A DNA stretch of 64,000 nt from Homoserinibacter sp. YIM 151385 (GTDB lineage: Bacteria > Actinomycetota > Actinomycetes > Actinomycetales > Microbacteriaceae). Below the pieces are notes generated by a model. That model did no database searches and had not been told where the DNA came from. It was given only the letters and a program-made list of their open reading frames with translations. Below, piece by piece: positions 33,642 to 42,100 of the stretch. The stretch lies in contig NZ_CP115175.1 of NCBI RefSeq assembly GCF_027912415.1, positions 1,488,001-1,552,000 on the forward strand. Direction: 5' to 3'. Position 1 is the first letter of the stretch; each line of letters starts with the position of its first letter. The position numbers were made by a program, and so were the translations under genes.

Positions 33642-34618
33642 TTCTCCTCCTCCTTCAGGCTGTTGCGGATGTAGGCGTAGGCGACGCCCATGAGCAGGAG
33701 CACGAGGATCACGGCGATCGCGCCGGCCGTGCCGTAGTTGCCGCCGCCGAGCGCCTCGGAGTAGATGTAGACGCCCACCGTGGAGGTCTCGTTCGCGCGG
33801 CCGCCGATCTTCTGCAGCGCGTAGATCTGGGTGAAGACGCGCATGTCCCAGATGACCGACAGGATGATGACGACGAGGAACACCGAGCGGATGTAGGGCG
33901 CCGTGATCATGCGGAAGCGCTGGAAGCCGGTCGTCCCGTCGAGCTGGGCGGCCTCCAGGACCTCGTCCGGAACCTGCGTGAGCCCCGCGAAGATCGTGAA
34001 GGCGACGAAGGGGATCGCGCCCCAGGTGACGATGACGGTCGCGACCGCCATGAAGCTCACCGGGTTCGCGAGCCAGGAGTGGCCGATGAGGTCGACACCG
34101 GGCAGCTGGCTCAGCACGTAGTTGATGACGCCGTACTGGGTGTCGAAGAGCCACCCCCAGACGATCGTCGCGCTGAGCGCGGGCATCGCCCAGGCGAACA
34201 GGAGCCCGACCGAGACGAGGATGCGCAGGCCGCGGCCGAGCCGCTGCATGAGGAGCGCGATGGAGGTGCCGAGGACGATCGTGAGGACGACGTTGACGAT
34301 GCAGAACACGACGCTGCGCCCGAGCACCGCCCAGAAGTTCTGGTCGCTCAGGATGTCGGCGTAGTTCTGGAAGCCGACGAACTCCGGCGGCGCGCCGAAG
34401 ACCTGGGCTCGGCCGTACTCCTGGAAGGACATCACGAAGAGCTGGATGAGCGGCCAGCCGATGATCACGGCGAGCAGCGCGACGGAGGGGAGGAGGAGGA
34501 GCGCGGGGCCGAGCTGGATGCGGCGGCGCGGCGTCCGGGCGGGACCCGGGGCGGGGGCCTGGGCCTCGCCGACCCGGTCGAGGCCCGCGGCGGGGGCGGC
34601 CTGCTGGGCGACGGTCAT
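33638..34618 (-). CDS. Carbohydrate ABC transporter permease, MalF type
   Basis: A 326-residue CUT1 permease with six membrane helices starting at LGPALLLLPSVALLAVIIGW (around residue 38) and EAA loop LEAAQLDGTTGFQRFRMITA. Together with the MalG-type protein it forms the pore for amino sugars or oligosaccharides bound by the lipoprotein encoded upstream. The ATG at 34618 has only a weak, distant GGGAG; the 169-base gap before it contains two hairpins that may lower permease expression relative to the binding protein. Confidence 0.87.
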   Translation of the reverse strand: MTVAQQAAPAAGLDRVGEAQAPAPGPARTPRRRIQLGPALLLLPSVALLAVIIGWPLIQLFVMSFQEYGRAQVFGAPPEFVGFQNYADILSDQNFWAVLGRSVVFCIVNVVLTIVLGTSIALLMQRLGRGLRILVSVGLLFAWAMPALSATIVWGWLFDTQYGVINYVLSQLPGVDLIGHSWLANPVSFMAVATVIVTWGAIPFVAFTIFAGLTQVPDEVLEAAQLDGTTGFQRFRMITAPYIRSVFLVVIILSVIWDMRVFTQIYALQKIGGRANETSTVGVYIYSEALGGGNYGTAGAIAVILVLLLMGVAYAYIRNSLKEEEK

Positions 34619-34658
34619 GAGGAGAGTGCTCCCTACTACTCTGGAGGTGTCCTCTGCC

Positions 34659-34674
34659 TTCCTAGGGCGATGAC
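34659..34674. repeat. 16-bp motif shared with the leader of the binding-protein gene
   Basis: TTCCTAGGGCGATGAC occurs here, upstream of the MalF-type permease, and again at 36070-36085 upstream of the binding-protein gene. The exact match over 16 bases suggests a duplicated leader segment or a shared regulatory site. Confidence 0.6.
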
Positions 34675-34721
34675 ACTCGGCCGGGATCGGGCGGCGCGGA
34701 ACCGCCGCCCGCCCCGGAGTG

Positions 34722-34778
34722 CGGGTCGGCCCGGAGTGCGTTCCGGGCCGACCCGACGGCCGGACTCGCGTCCGGCCG
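34722..34778 (-). terminator. Paired hairpins between binding-protein and permease genes
   Basis: A 14-base perfect stem (34722-34735 with 34742-34755, 6-base loop) is followed by a 9-base stem (34757-34765 with 34770-34778, TCGC loop), both just after the binding-protein stop at 34788. Such structures often stabilise the binding-protein message or partly stop transcription before the permeases. Confidence 0.65.
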
Positions 34779-34787
34779 CCTCGATGA

Positions 34788-36056
34788 TCAGCCGTTGAGG
34801 ATGGCCTCGATGTCGCTGTCCGCCTTCTCGGCGAGCGACTGGACGTCGCCGCCCTGCGCGATCGACGCGAAGAAGTCGAGCATGACCTGCGAGGCCTCGA
34901 CGTCCGCCCACTTCGGGGAGGCCGGCGTGAGCTTCGCGGTCGCGGCGGCCTCCGCGCTGGCCTGCGCCGCCGGCGAGTCGCCGAGGGTCGAGGCGAGCGA
35001 GGTCTTCGCCGGCACGAGGCCGTTCTCGCCGAGGATCGTCTGGTACTCGTCGCTCAGCATGATCTGGAGCGCCTTGTACGCGAGGTCCTGGTTCTTCGAC
35101 TTCGCCGAGATGGCGATGTTGGAGCCGCCCGCGAACACCTGCGCGGCGCCGCCGTCGAGCCCGGGGAGGGCCATGACGCCGAGGTTCGCCTCCATGTCGG
35201 GGCAGCCCGGGGCCTCCGCGTCCTCGGGGGCGAGGATCGAGCCCTGGACCCAGTTCGCGGCCGAGAGGATCGCGACCTCGTCCGCGCAGAAGGGGACCTG
35301 CGGGTTCGTGCCGTCGCCGTCCTTCGGCGCGAGGGAGGCGTTGTCGGAGACGTCCTTGAACATCTCGAGGCCCTTGACCGACTCGGGGCTCGAGAACTGC
35401 GCGTCCCAGGTGCCGTCGTCGGCCTGCACCGCGATCTCGCCGCCGTTCTCCCAGATGTACGGAAGGACGTTGTACTGGTCCTTGCCGGGCATGTAGATGC
35501 CGGAGACGCCGTCGTTGTCGGCGGCGAGCTGCTTGCCGGCCGCGACGTACTCCTCGAGCGTGGTCGGCACCTCGACGCCCGACTTCTCGAACATGTCGGT
35601 GCGGTAGAAGACGATGCGCGAGCCCGAGTAGTACGGGGCCGCGTAGAAGGCGTCCTCGAAGGTGCCCGACTCGACGAAGCCCGGGAGGAGGTCGTCGCCG
35701 CCCAGCTCCTCGTACTTGTCGCTGAGGTCGAGGAAGGCGCCCACCGAGGTGAAGGCGGGGGCCTGGGTGTTGCCGATCTCGATGACGTCGGGGCTGTCGG
35801 AGGACGGGAGGGCCGTGTTGAGCTTGTCGACGAGGCCCGTCCAGGCCTGCTCCTCGATGGTGAGGGTCGAGCCCGGGTTCTCCTCCTCGAAGGTCTCCTT
35901 GAGGTAGTCGCGCGCGTCCGCCGGGGTGTCCGTGCCGTTGATCCAGACGCGGATGTCGCCGGTCTCCCCGCCGCCTCCCCCGCCTCCGTCGGCGCTGCAG
36001 CCGGCCAGCGCGAGCGCTGCGGTCGCGGTGATGGCGACGATGCCGATCTTCTTCAT
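34788..36056 (-). CDS. Sugar-binding lipoprotein of the amino-sugar ABC importer
   Basis: A 422-residue family 1 solute-binding protein. Signal peptide MKKIGIVAITATAALALAGC ends at lipobox Cys20, followed by a Gly-rich linker and GDIRVWINGTDTPADARDYL. EIGNTQAPAFTSVGAFLDLS, PYYSGSRIVFYRTDMFEKSG and PYIWENGGEIAV are family motifs. By position it should bind GlcNAc, chito-oligosaccharides or muropeptide sugars. ATG at 36056 follows AGGAAGC. It is preceded by the ROK repressor gene with a 71-base gap. Confidence 0.88.
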   Translation of the reverse strand: MKKIGIVAITATAALALAGCSADGGGGGGGETGDIRVWINGTDTPADARDYLKETFEEENPGSTLTIEEQAWTGLVDKLNTALPSSDSPDVIEIGNTQAPAFTSVGAFLDLSDKYEELGGDDLLPGFVESGTFEDAFYAAPYYSGSRIVFYRTDMFEKSGVEVPTTLEEYVAAGKQLAADNDGVSGIYMPGKDQYNVLPYIWENGGEIAVQADDGTWDAQFSSPESVKGLEMFKDVSDNASLAPKDGDGTNPQVPFCADEVAILSAANWVQGSILAPEDAEAPGCPDMEANLGVMALPGLDGGAAQVFAGGSNIAISAKSKNQDLAYKALQIMLSDEYQTILGENGLVPAKTSLASTLGDSPAAQASAEAAATAKLTPASPKWADVEASQVMLDFFASIAQGGDVQSLAEKADSDIEAILNG

Positions 36057-36069
36057 CGCATTGCTTCCT

Positions 36070-36085
36070 TTCCTAGGGCGATGAC
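36070..36085. repeat. 16-bp motif in the leader of the binding-protein gene
   Basis: Second copy of TTCCTAGGGCGATGAC (see 34659-34674), 14 bases upstream of the ATG at 36056. Confidence 0.6.
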
Positions 36086-36127
36086 GCCGGCCGGGTGTGC
36101 CGACGCGCTCTCTGTGGTGCAGGGATC

Positions 36128-37306
36128 TCAGGAGACCCCGAGCCGTCCCGACAGGACCATGACGGCGGCGCCGCGCATGACGATGTCCGTGCCGAGCTCG
36201 GTCATCCGCAAGGCGACATGGCCGTGGAACTCGGCCATGGTGCGCTCGCGGAGCGTCTCGAGGGTGGCCTCGGCGAGGCTGCCGTCGAGAAGTGCTTCGG
36301 GACCGCTGAGGACGATCTCAGCGAGGTCCAGGGCGCCGACGATGGGCGCGAGGGCGATGCCGAGGCGGCGGCCCGCCTGGCGGAGGATGTCGTCGCGCGC
36401 GGCGTCGTCGGCCGCGTCCTCGAGCGCGGCGGCGAGGCGCGGGGCGGCGAGCCAGGTCTCGAGGCAGCCGTGCTTGCCGCAGACGCACTCGGCGCCGCCG
36501 TCGGTGCCGACGACGACGTGGCCGATCTCGCCGGAGGCGAAGCGGCTGCCGAACAGCGGGGTGCCGCCGAGCAGCATCCCGGCGCCGACGCCGTGCCCGA
36601 TCTTGACGAGCATCATGTCGCCGAGGGCGCCGCCGAAGCCGTGCTCGGCGAGTGCGGCGACGTTGGCGTCGTTCGCGACGACGACGGGGATGCCGGCCCG
36701 CTCGGCCACGCGCCGCTGCACCTCGAGACCGGTCCACCCGAGGTTGGGCGCGCTCTGGACGATGCCGGCGAGGTCGACGATGCCGGGGCTGCCGATGCCG
36801 ATCCCGAGGACGGGCGCGGTGGCGAGCGCGATCAGCTCCTCGGTGATCTCGAGGACCTTCTCGAGCGCCGCCTCCCCCGTGGCGCCGTCGAGGGGGCGCT
36901 CGGCGCGCTTCAGGATCTCGCCGTCGAGGTCGAGGAGGGCGCCCCGGAAGGCGTGGTGCTCGCTGAGGTCGATGCCGATGATCTGGTACGCCTCGCGGTG
37001 GATGTCGAGGAGCGTCGCCGGCTTGCCGGGGCGGGTGCCGCCGCGGGGGCCGATGTCGACGATGAGTCCCTCGCCCATCAGCTCGGCGACGAGGTCGGAG
37101 ACGGTGACGCGCGTGAGGCCGGTCTCGCGGGCGAGGTCGGCGCGACTGCGCGGTCCCTCGCGGTAGAGCGTCTGGAGGACGAGGGAGCGGTTGTGGCCGC
37201 GGGCGTGCTCGGGCAGGACCTTGGTGCGCGTCCGGAGCGCACGGCCCGGCACGAGACCGGGCCCCGCGGGGACGCCGCCGGGGGTGCGCGTGTCTGCCGT
37301 CGACAT
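36128..37306 (-). CDS. ROK-family transcriptional repressor (NagC/XylR type)
   Basis: A 392-residue regulator: an N-terminal winged helix-turn-helix (about 38-85; NRSLVLQTLYREGPRSRADL then ARETGLTRVTVSDLVAELMG) joined to a ROK sugar-binding domain with IGIDLSEHHAFRGAL, VVANDANVAALAEHG and the zinc motif CVCGKHGCLE. It would sense GlcNAc-6-P or a similar effector and control the nag operon. ATG at 37306 lies within a TGTTTGTT/AACAAACA inverted repeat, which suggests autorepression. Starts further upstream would read through that operator and are not supported by a ribosome site. Confidence 0.85.
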   Translation of the reverse strand: MSTADTRTPGGVPAGPGLVPGRALRTRTKVLPEHARGHNRSLVLQTLYREGPRSRADLARETGLTRVTVSDLVAELMGEGLIVDIGPRGGTRPGKPATLLDIHREAYQIIGIDLSEHHAFRGALLDLDGEILKRAERPLDGATGEAALEKVLEITEELIALATAPVLGIGIGSPGIVDLAGIVQSAPNLGWTGLEVQRRVAERAGIPVVVANDANVAALAEHGFGGALGDMMLVKIGHGVGAGMLLGGTPLFGSRFASGEIGHVVVGTDGGAECVCGKHGCLETWLAAPRLAAALEDAADDAARDDILRQAGRRLGIALAPIVGALDLAEIVLSGPEALLDGSLAEATLETLRERTMAEFHGHVALRMTELGTDIVMRGAAVMVLSGRLGVS

Positions 37307-37334
37307 GTTTGTTAGGAAACCATACAAACAAACA
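37306..37334. promoter_or_regulatory. ROK-type operator overlapping the repressor start
   Basis: TGTTTGTT (37306-37313) and AACAAACA (37327-37334) are perfect 8-base inverted arms 13 bases apart. AT-rich sites of this shape are typical of ROK repressors, and this stretch is strikingly AT-rich for the window. It overlaps the start codon, consistent with strong autoregulation. Confidence 0.7.
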
Positions 37335-37384
37335 CCTGGCAAGCCCCTCCTGAGCGCACCACCCCCTCCGGCTCACCCCACCTC

Positions 37385-37446
37385 GGGGTGGGTTTCTCCG
37401 CATTCGCCGCGCGGATCCGCGCGGCGAATGCGGAGAAACCCACCCC
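37385..37446. repeat. Dispersed palindrome, family 1 copy 2 (62-bp perfect)
   Basis: A perfect palindrome of 62 bases, 31 per arm, centred on GGATCC (core CGCATTCGCCGCGCGGATCC). It is 10 bases after the stop of the GH20 gene on the minus strand and closely resembles 3349-3406. It would form a very stable cruciform or RNA hairpin and probably ends the GH20 transcript. Confidence 0.85.
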
Positions 37447-37456
37447 GCGTGCGGGG

Positions 37457-39079
37457 TCAGTCGGCGATGTCGGCGACGAGGGCGGCGATCGCCGCCTCGC
37501 GGGCCTCGCGCGTCGAGGGGCGGCCCGGGATGCCGGGGCGGCGCTGCCAGGGTCGCGGGCCGTCCTCGTGGCGGTACTCGACCCCGAGGGCGTCGAGGAT
37601 CTCGAGGTGCCGCGGGAGCCGCGCCCGGAAGTCGGCGAGATCGCGCCGCGCGACCGGCGACCACAGCGCCTCGGCGACGGCGAGCAGCCGCGGGAAGACG
37701 AAGAAGTCGACCGTCCGCGGAGAGTCCATGTGCTCCGACCACACGTTCGCCTGCCCGCCGATGACGTGCGCGGCCTCCTCCTCCGAGAGCTCCAACGGCA
37801 CCGGCTCGAAGCCGTAGACGTCGTCGAGCGTGAGCGGGATCGACACCGGGATCGGCTCGTCCTCCCCCTCCGACTGCCGGTAGTCGAGGTAGACGAGGTG
37901 ATCGGGGCAGGCGACCACGTCGTGACCGCGGCGCGCCGCCGTCAGCGCGCCCTGCATCCCCCGCCAGGAGGCGACGGTCGCGCCCGGCGCGAGCTCGCCC
38001 TCGAGGATCTCGTCCCAGCCGTAGAGGCGCCGACCGCGCGCCGAGAGGTGGTCGTCGAGCTGCCGGATGAACCAGGCCTGGAGGCCGGCCTCCTCCTCGA
38101 TGCCGAGCTCCCGCATCCGCTCCTGCGTCCGGGGGTCCTCGCGCCACTGCTCGCGCGGGCACTCGTCGCCGCCGACGCCGATGTACTCGGACGGGAAGAT
38201 CTCGAGGACCTCGTCGAACACGTCCCGGAAGAAGTCGAGCGTCGACTCCTCCAGGTTGAGCACGGTGGGGTTGATGCCCCAGCGCGGCCACACCTGCGGG
38301 TCCGAGGCGGGCACCTCGCCGACGCCGAGCTCCGGGTAGGCGGCGATCGCGGCCTGCACGTGCCCGGGCGTCTCGATCTCGGGGACGACCGTGATGCCGC
38401 GCTCGGCGGCGTAGGCCACGATCTCCCGCAGGTCGTCCTGCGTGTAGAAGCCCCCGTGGGGACGGCCGTCGAAGCCCGCCTCCTCCCCCGCGCCGACCTG
38501 GCTCTCGTGCCGCCAGCCGCCGACCTCGGTGAGGCGCGGGTACTTCCGGATCTCCATCCGCCAGCCCTGGTCGTCGGTGAGGTGGAGGTGGAGGACGTTG
38601 AGCCGGTGGAGGGCCAGCAGATCGAGCATCCGCAGCACCTCCCGCGTGGGGAGGAAGTGGCGCACGACGTCGAGCATCATGCCGCGCCAGCGGAAGCGCG
38701 GCGCGTCGACGATCTCGACGGCGGGCACCTCGATCGGCACCGGCTCGCCGACGGGCGCCCGCCGGAAGCTCGCGGGCGGCAGCAGCTGCCGCAGGGTCTG
38801 GCTCGCGTGCGAGGCCCCCGCGGCATCGGCGGCGAGGATGCGGATGCCCTCGGCCCCGACCCGGAGCCGGTAGCCCTCGTCGGGCAGCGCCGGGTCCAGC
38901 TCGAGGCGGATCGCGCCGCCCGCCGCCTCGCGCAGCGGAAGCCCGGTGCCGGCACGGAGCTCGCCCTGGAGCCGGCGCGCGACGCGCGCGAGCTCGGGGG
39001 CGGCGTCGATCGCGGCAGCCGCATCGAGGAGGAAGGCGCCCTCGCCTCGGGTCAGCTCGACGGGCTGGGGGATGATCAT
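37457..39079 (-). CDS. Glycoside hydrolase family 20 beta-N-acetylhexosaminidase
   Basis: A 540-residue enzyme releasing GlcNAc or GalNAc from oligosaccharides by substrate-assisted catalysis. The N-terminal GH20b domain (1-125) is followed by the catalytic barrel from FRWRGMMLDVVRHFLP; HLTDDQGWRMEI, ERGITVVPEIETPGH and the catalytic pair in YIGVGGDECP (Asp-Glu) are diagnostic, and QANVWSEHM comes late in the barrel. There is no signal peptide, so it appears cytoplasmic. ATG at 39079 has GAGAGG seven bases upstream. It lies upstream of the ROK repressor and same-strand nag genes. Confidence 0.88.
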   Translation of the reverse strand: MIIPQPVELTRGEGAFLLDAAAAIDAAPELARVARRLQGELRAGTGLPLREAAGGAIRLELDPALPDEGYRLRVGAEGIRILAADAAGASHASQTLRQLLPPASFRRAPVGEPVPIEVPAVEIVDAPRFRWRGMMLDVVRHFLPTREVLRMLDLLALHRLNVLHLHLTDDQGWRMEIRKYPRLTEVGGWRHESQVGAGEEAGFDGRPHGGFYTQDDLREIVAYAAERGITVVPEIETPGHVQAAIAAYPELGVGEVPASDPQVWPRWGINPTVLNLEESTLDFFRDVFDEVLEIFPSEYIGVGGDECPREQWREDPRTQERMRELGIEEEAGLQAWFIRQLDDHLSARGRRLYGWDEILEGELAPGATVASWRGMQGALTAARRGHDVVACPDHLVYLDYRQSEGEDEPIPVSIPLTLDDVYGFEPVPLELSEEEAAHVIGGQANVWSEHMDSPRTVDFFVFPRLLAVAEALWSPVARRDLADFRARLPRHLEILDALGVEYRHEDGPRPWQRRPGIPGRPSTREAREAAIAALVADIAD

Positions 39080-39180
39080 CGTCGACCTCTCGCATCGCAT
39101 CGGTGCGGCGCCGGACGCGCCTCGGAGACGAGTGCGGGGCCGTGCCCTCCGGCAGCGGCCCCGCACCCGATGTCACTCGA

Positions 39181-42100
39181 TCAGAACACGATCCAGAGGA
39201 TCTTGCTCTGGCTGCTCGAGCCGGTGGTGTCCGTGTCGCCCGCGTAGCCCGCCTTGATGACGTGGATGCCGGAGGAGAGCTTCGGCAGCGTCACCTTCGC
39301 CTTCCCCTCGCCGTCGAGGGTCGCCGTCAGCGCGACCTTCTTGCCGTCGATCGTGAAGCTCACCTCGCCCGTCGGCTTCGTCTCGGCGGGGCTGGAGACG
39401 GCGACCGTCGCCGTGACCTTCTGCCACGAGAAGGCCGCGTTGCGCGAGAGCGAGAGCTTCGTGGTCGACGCCCAGGGCACCGTGACGGGCTCCGACTCGA
39501 CCGTCGTCGAGGTGCCGGCGGCACCCGTCGCGGTGACGGCGACCGAGATGGCGCCGCCCTGGTCGGTCTTCGCCACCCGGTAGGTCTCGCCGGTCGCGCC
39601 CTCGATGTCCGCTCCGGAGAGCTTCCACTGGTAGGCGTACTCGAGGCCCTCGCCCTCCCAGGCTCCGGGGTCGGCCGTGAGCGTCGCGCCGACCGCGGCC
39701 TCGCCGGTGATGCTCGGCGGGGTCGTGTTCACGGGCGCCTCCGGCTCCGCGGCCTCGCCCGTGGCGACGCTCAGCGCGGTGACCGCGCCGGTGTCCCCGT
39801 AGGAGATGAGGCCGAGGTAGGAGGCGTGCTCGTCGAGGCCGTCCCACGAGGCGCGGTAGGCGATCGGCTCGCCCTGGACGCCCGCGAGGGTGCCCGGCTC
39901 GAGCGCGATCTCGGCACCGCCCGGCACGACGGAGGTCGTCGTGAGATCCCAGGCCGTCTCGCCCGCGAAGACGGAGACGATGACGAGGTAGTCGCCCGCC
40001 TCGGGCTCCACGAGATCGACGCGCTCGTCGGCCGAGCCGCTCGCCGACTGCCAGCCGGCGACGGGCTCGCCCGCGGCATCCAGCTGGTAGACGACGAGGT
40101 CGAGGTCGGCGGTGTCGTCGATCGAGTCGAGGTCGAAGCGCGCGAGGCTCGCGCCCTCGGCGACGCTCGCCTCGTACTCGAACTCCTCGCCGGCCGCGCC
40201 CTCCCCCGAGTTGTCGGGGGCGTCGCCCGTGACGTCCGCCGCGAGCTCGCCCTTCGAGAGGCCGGTCGCCTGGAGCGGGATGTCGCCGTCGCCGCCGGGC
40301 GTCACCTCGATGTCGACGGAGCCGGTGGTGCCGGTCCCGGAGACCTCGTCGGGGGCGACGATCGTGACGGGGCGCACCGCGAGCGGGCTGCGGACGCTGT
40401 TCTTCTTGCTCGTCCAGGTGAGGTACCCGGAGCCGAACTCGTCGAGCGGCGCGTCCGTGCGGGTGAAGGTGACCTCGAAGGAGACCTTGTCGCCCTTCTT
40501 GGCGGTGAACGTCGCCGGGCTCACCTCGACGTCGATCCCCGCGAGCCCCTCGACGGAGGCCGTGTAGGTGCCGCCCTGCTGGACGGTCACCTCGCGGGTC
40601 ACCGTCTCGGGTGCGGTGAGCGAGCCGACCGAGATGGAGGCGAGGTTCAGCTGCGAGGCGTCGATGCCCTCCACGCCGGGCGCCCAGTCGTAGCCGAGGC
40701 CGTTGATGTAGGCGTCCCAGTCCTGCTCGCCGTTGAGGTAGAGCAGGCCCGGCGCGAAGGAGCGCGTCGGGTCGACGTGGCCGGCGCCCTGCGCGAAGAC
40801 GTCCTTCACGGGGTCGCCCGCGGCATCCACCGTGTCGTAGGCCGTCGTCATGAGGGCCGACTTCACCTCGGCGGGCGTCGCGTTCGGCTTCTTGCCGAGG
40901 TAGAGTGCGCCGAGACCGGCGACCTGCGGGGAGGCCATCGAGGTGCCGGAGAGGAAGGCCCAGGTCGGGTCCGCCCCCTCGGCGTTGGCGGTGGCGGCGA
41001 GGATCGCGACGCCGGGCGCCGAGACGTCCGGCTTGAGCACGTCGCTGCCGTCGGCCTCGACCGGGCCGCGCGAGCTGAAGCCGGCGATCTGCGGCGTCGG
41101 GGGCGTGATGCCGGTCTCGTTGCCGGGCTTGAGCGTCACCGTCGCGCCCTCCTGCTGCGCGGCGGCGACGACCTCGTCGTGCACATCCGCGTCGAGGTGG
41201 ACGGTCGGGATGGTGTGGCCGTCGAGGTCGATCGAGCCGGTCACGACGTTGACGATGATCGCGCCGACGCCGCCGGCCTCCTCGACCGCCTGCGACTTCT
41301 CGACGCGCGCGTTCTCGCCGCGCTCGCAGACCACGATCTTCCCCTCGACCTTCGCGGGGTCGAGCGAGTCGAGCAGGCAGAGGTTCGCCGACTCCTGGCC
41401 GGCGAGCCCGACGTCGCCCGCGAAGACGACGGGTGCGGTGAGCTCCTCCTGCACGCTGATCGACGCGCCGGCGTAGGCTTCGCCGCCCTCGAACTCGGCG
41501 GTCGCCTCGTAGCTCGGGATCGTGGAGGCCGCGACCGTGGTGATCCACGGCGAGGCGTTGTCGAGCGTCGACGGGTCCGGGCCGTCGTTGCCGGCGGAGG
41601 CGGCGACGAAGACGCCCGCCTTCGCCGCGTTGAGGAAGGAGATGTCGGTCGCCGACACGGTCGTCGCGGCGGAGCCGCCGCCGATCGAGTAGTTGATCAC
41701 GTCGACGCCGTCCGCGACCGACTGGTCGATCGCCGCGAGGAGGTCGGAGGTCGCGCAGCCGTCGTCGGTCGTGACGAGGGGGTCCGGCCCCGACCAGCAC
41801 GCCTTGTAGGCGGCGATCCTCGCCGCGGGCGCGACGCCCGAGATCCTGCCGAAGTCGACGCCGAGCGTCGAGGCCTCGACGCCGTAGTCGCCGGCCGCGG
41901 TCGAGGCGGTGTGCGAGCCGTGGCCGTCGCCGTCGCGCGGCGAGATGTACTCGCCGACGTCGATGCCGCCGAGGCCGTCGGTGCCGAAGCCGTCGACGTA
42001 GTAGCGGGCGCCGACGATCTTCGTCGAGCACTCGTCGCCCGTGAACTGCTGGCCGGCCTCGCCGGGCTGGCAGAGCCCGGTGAAGGTGCCCCCGTCGCCC

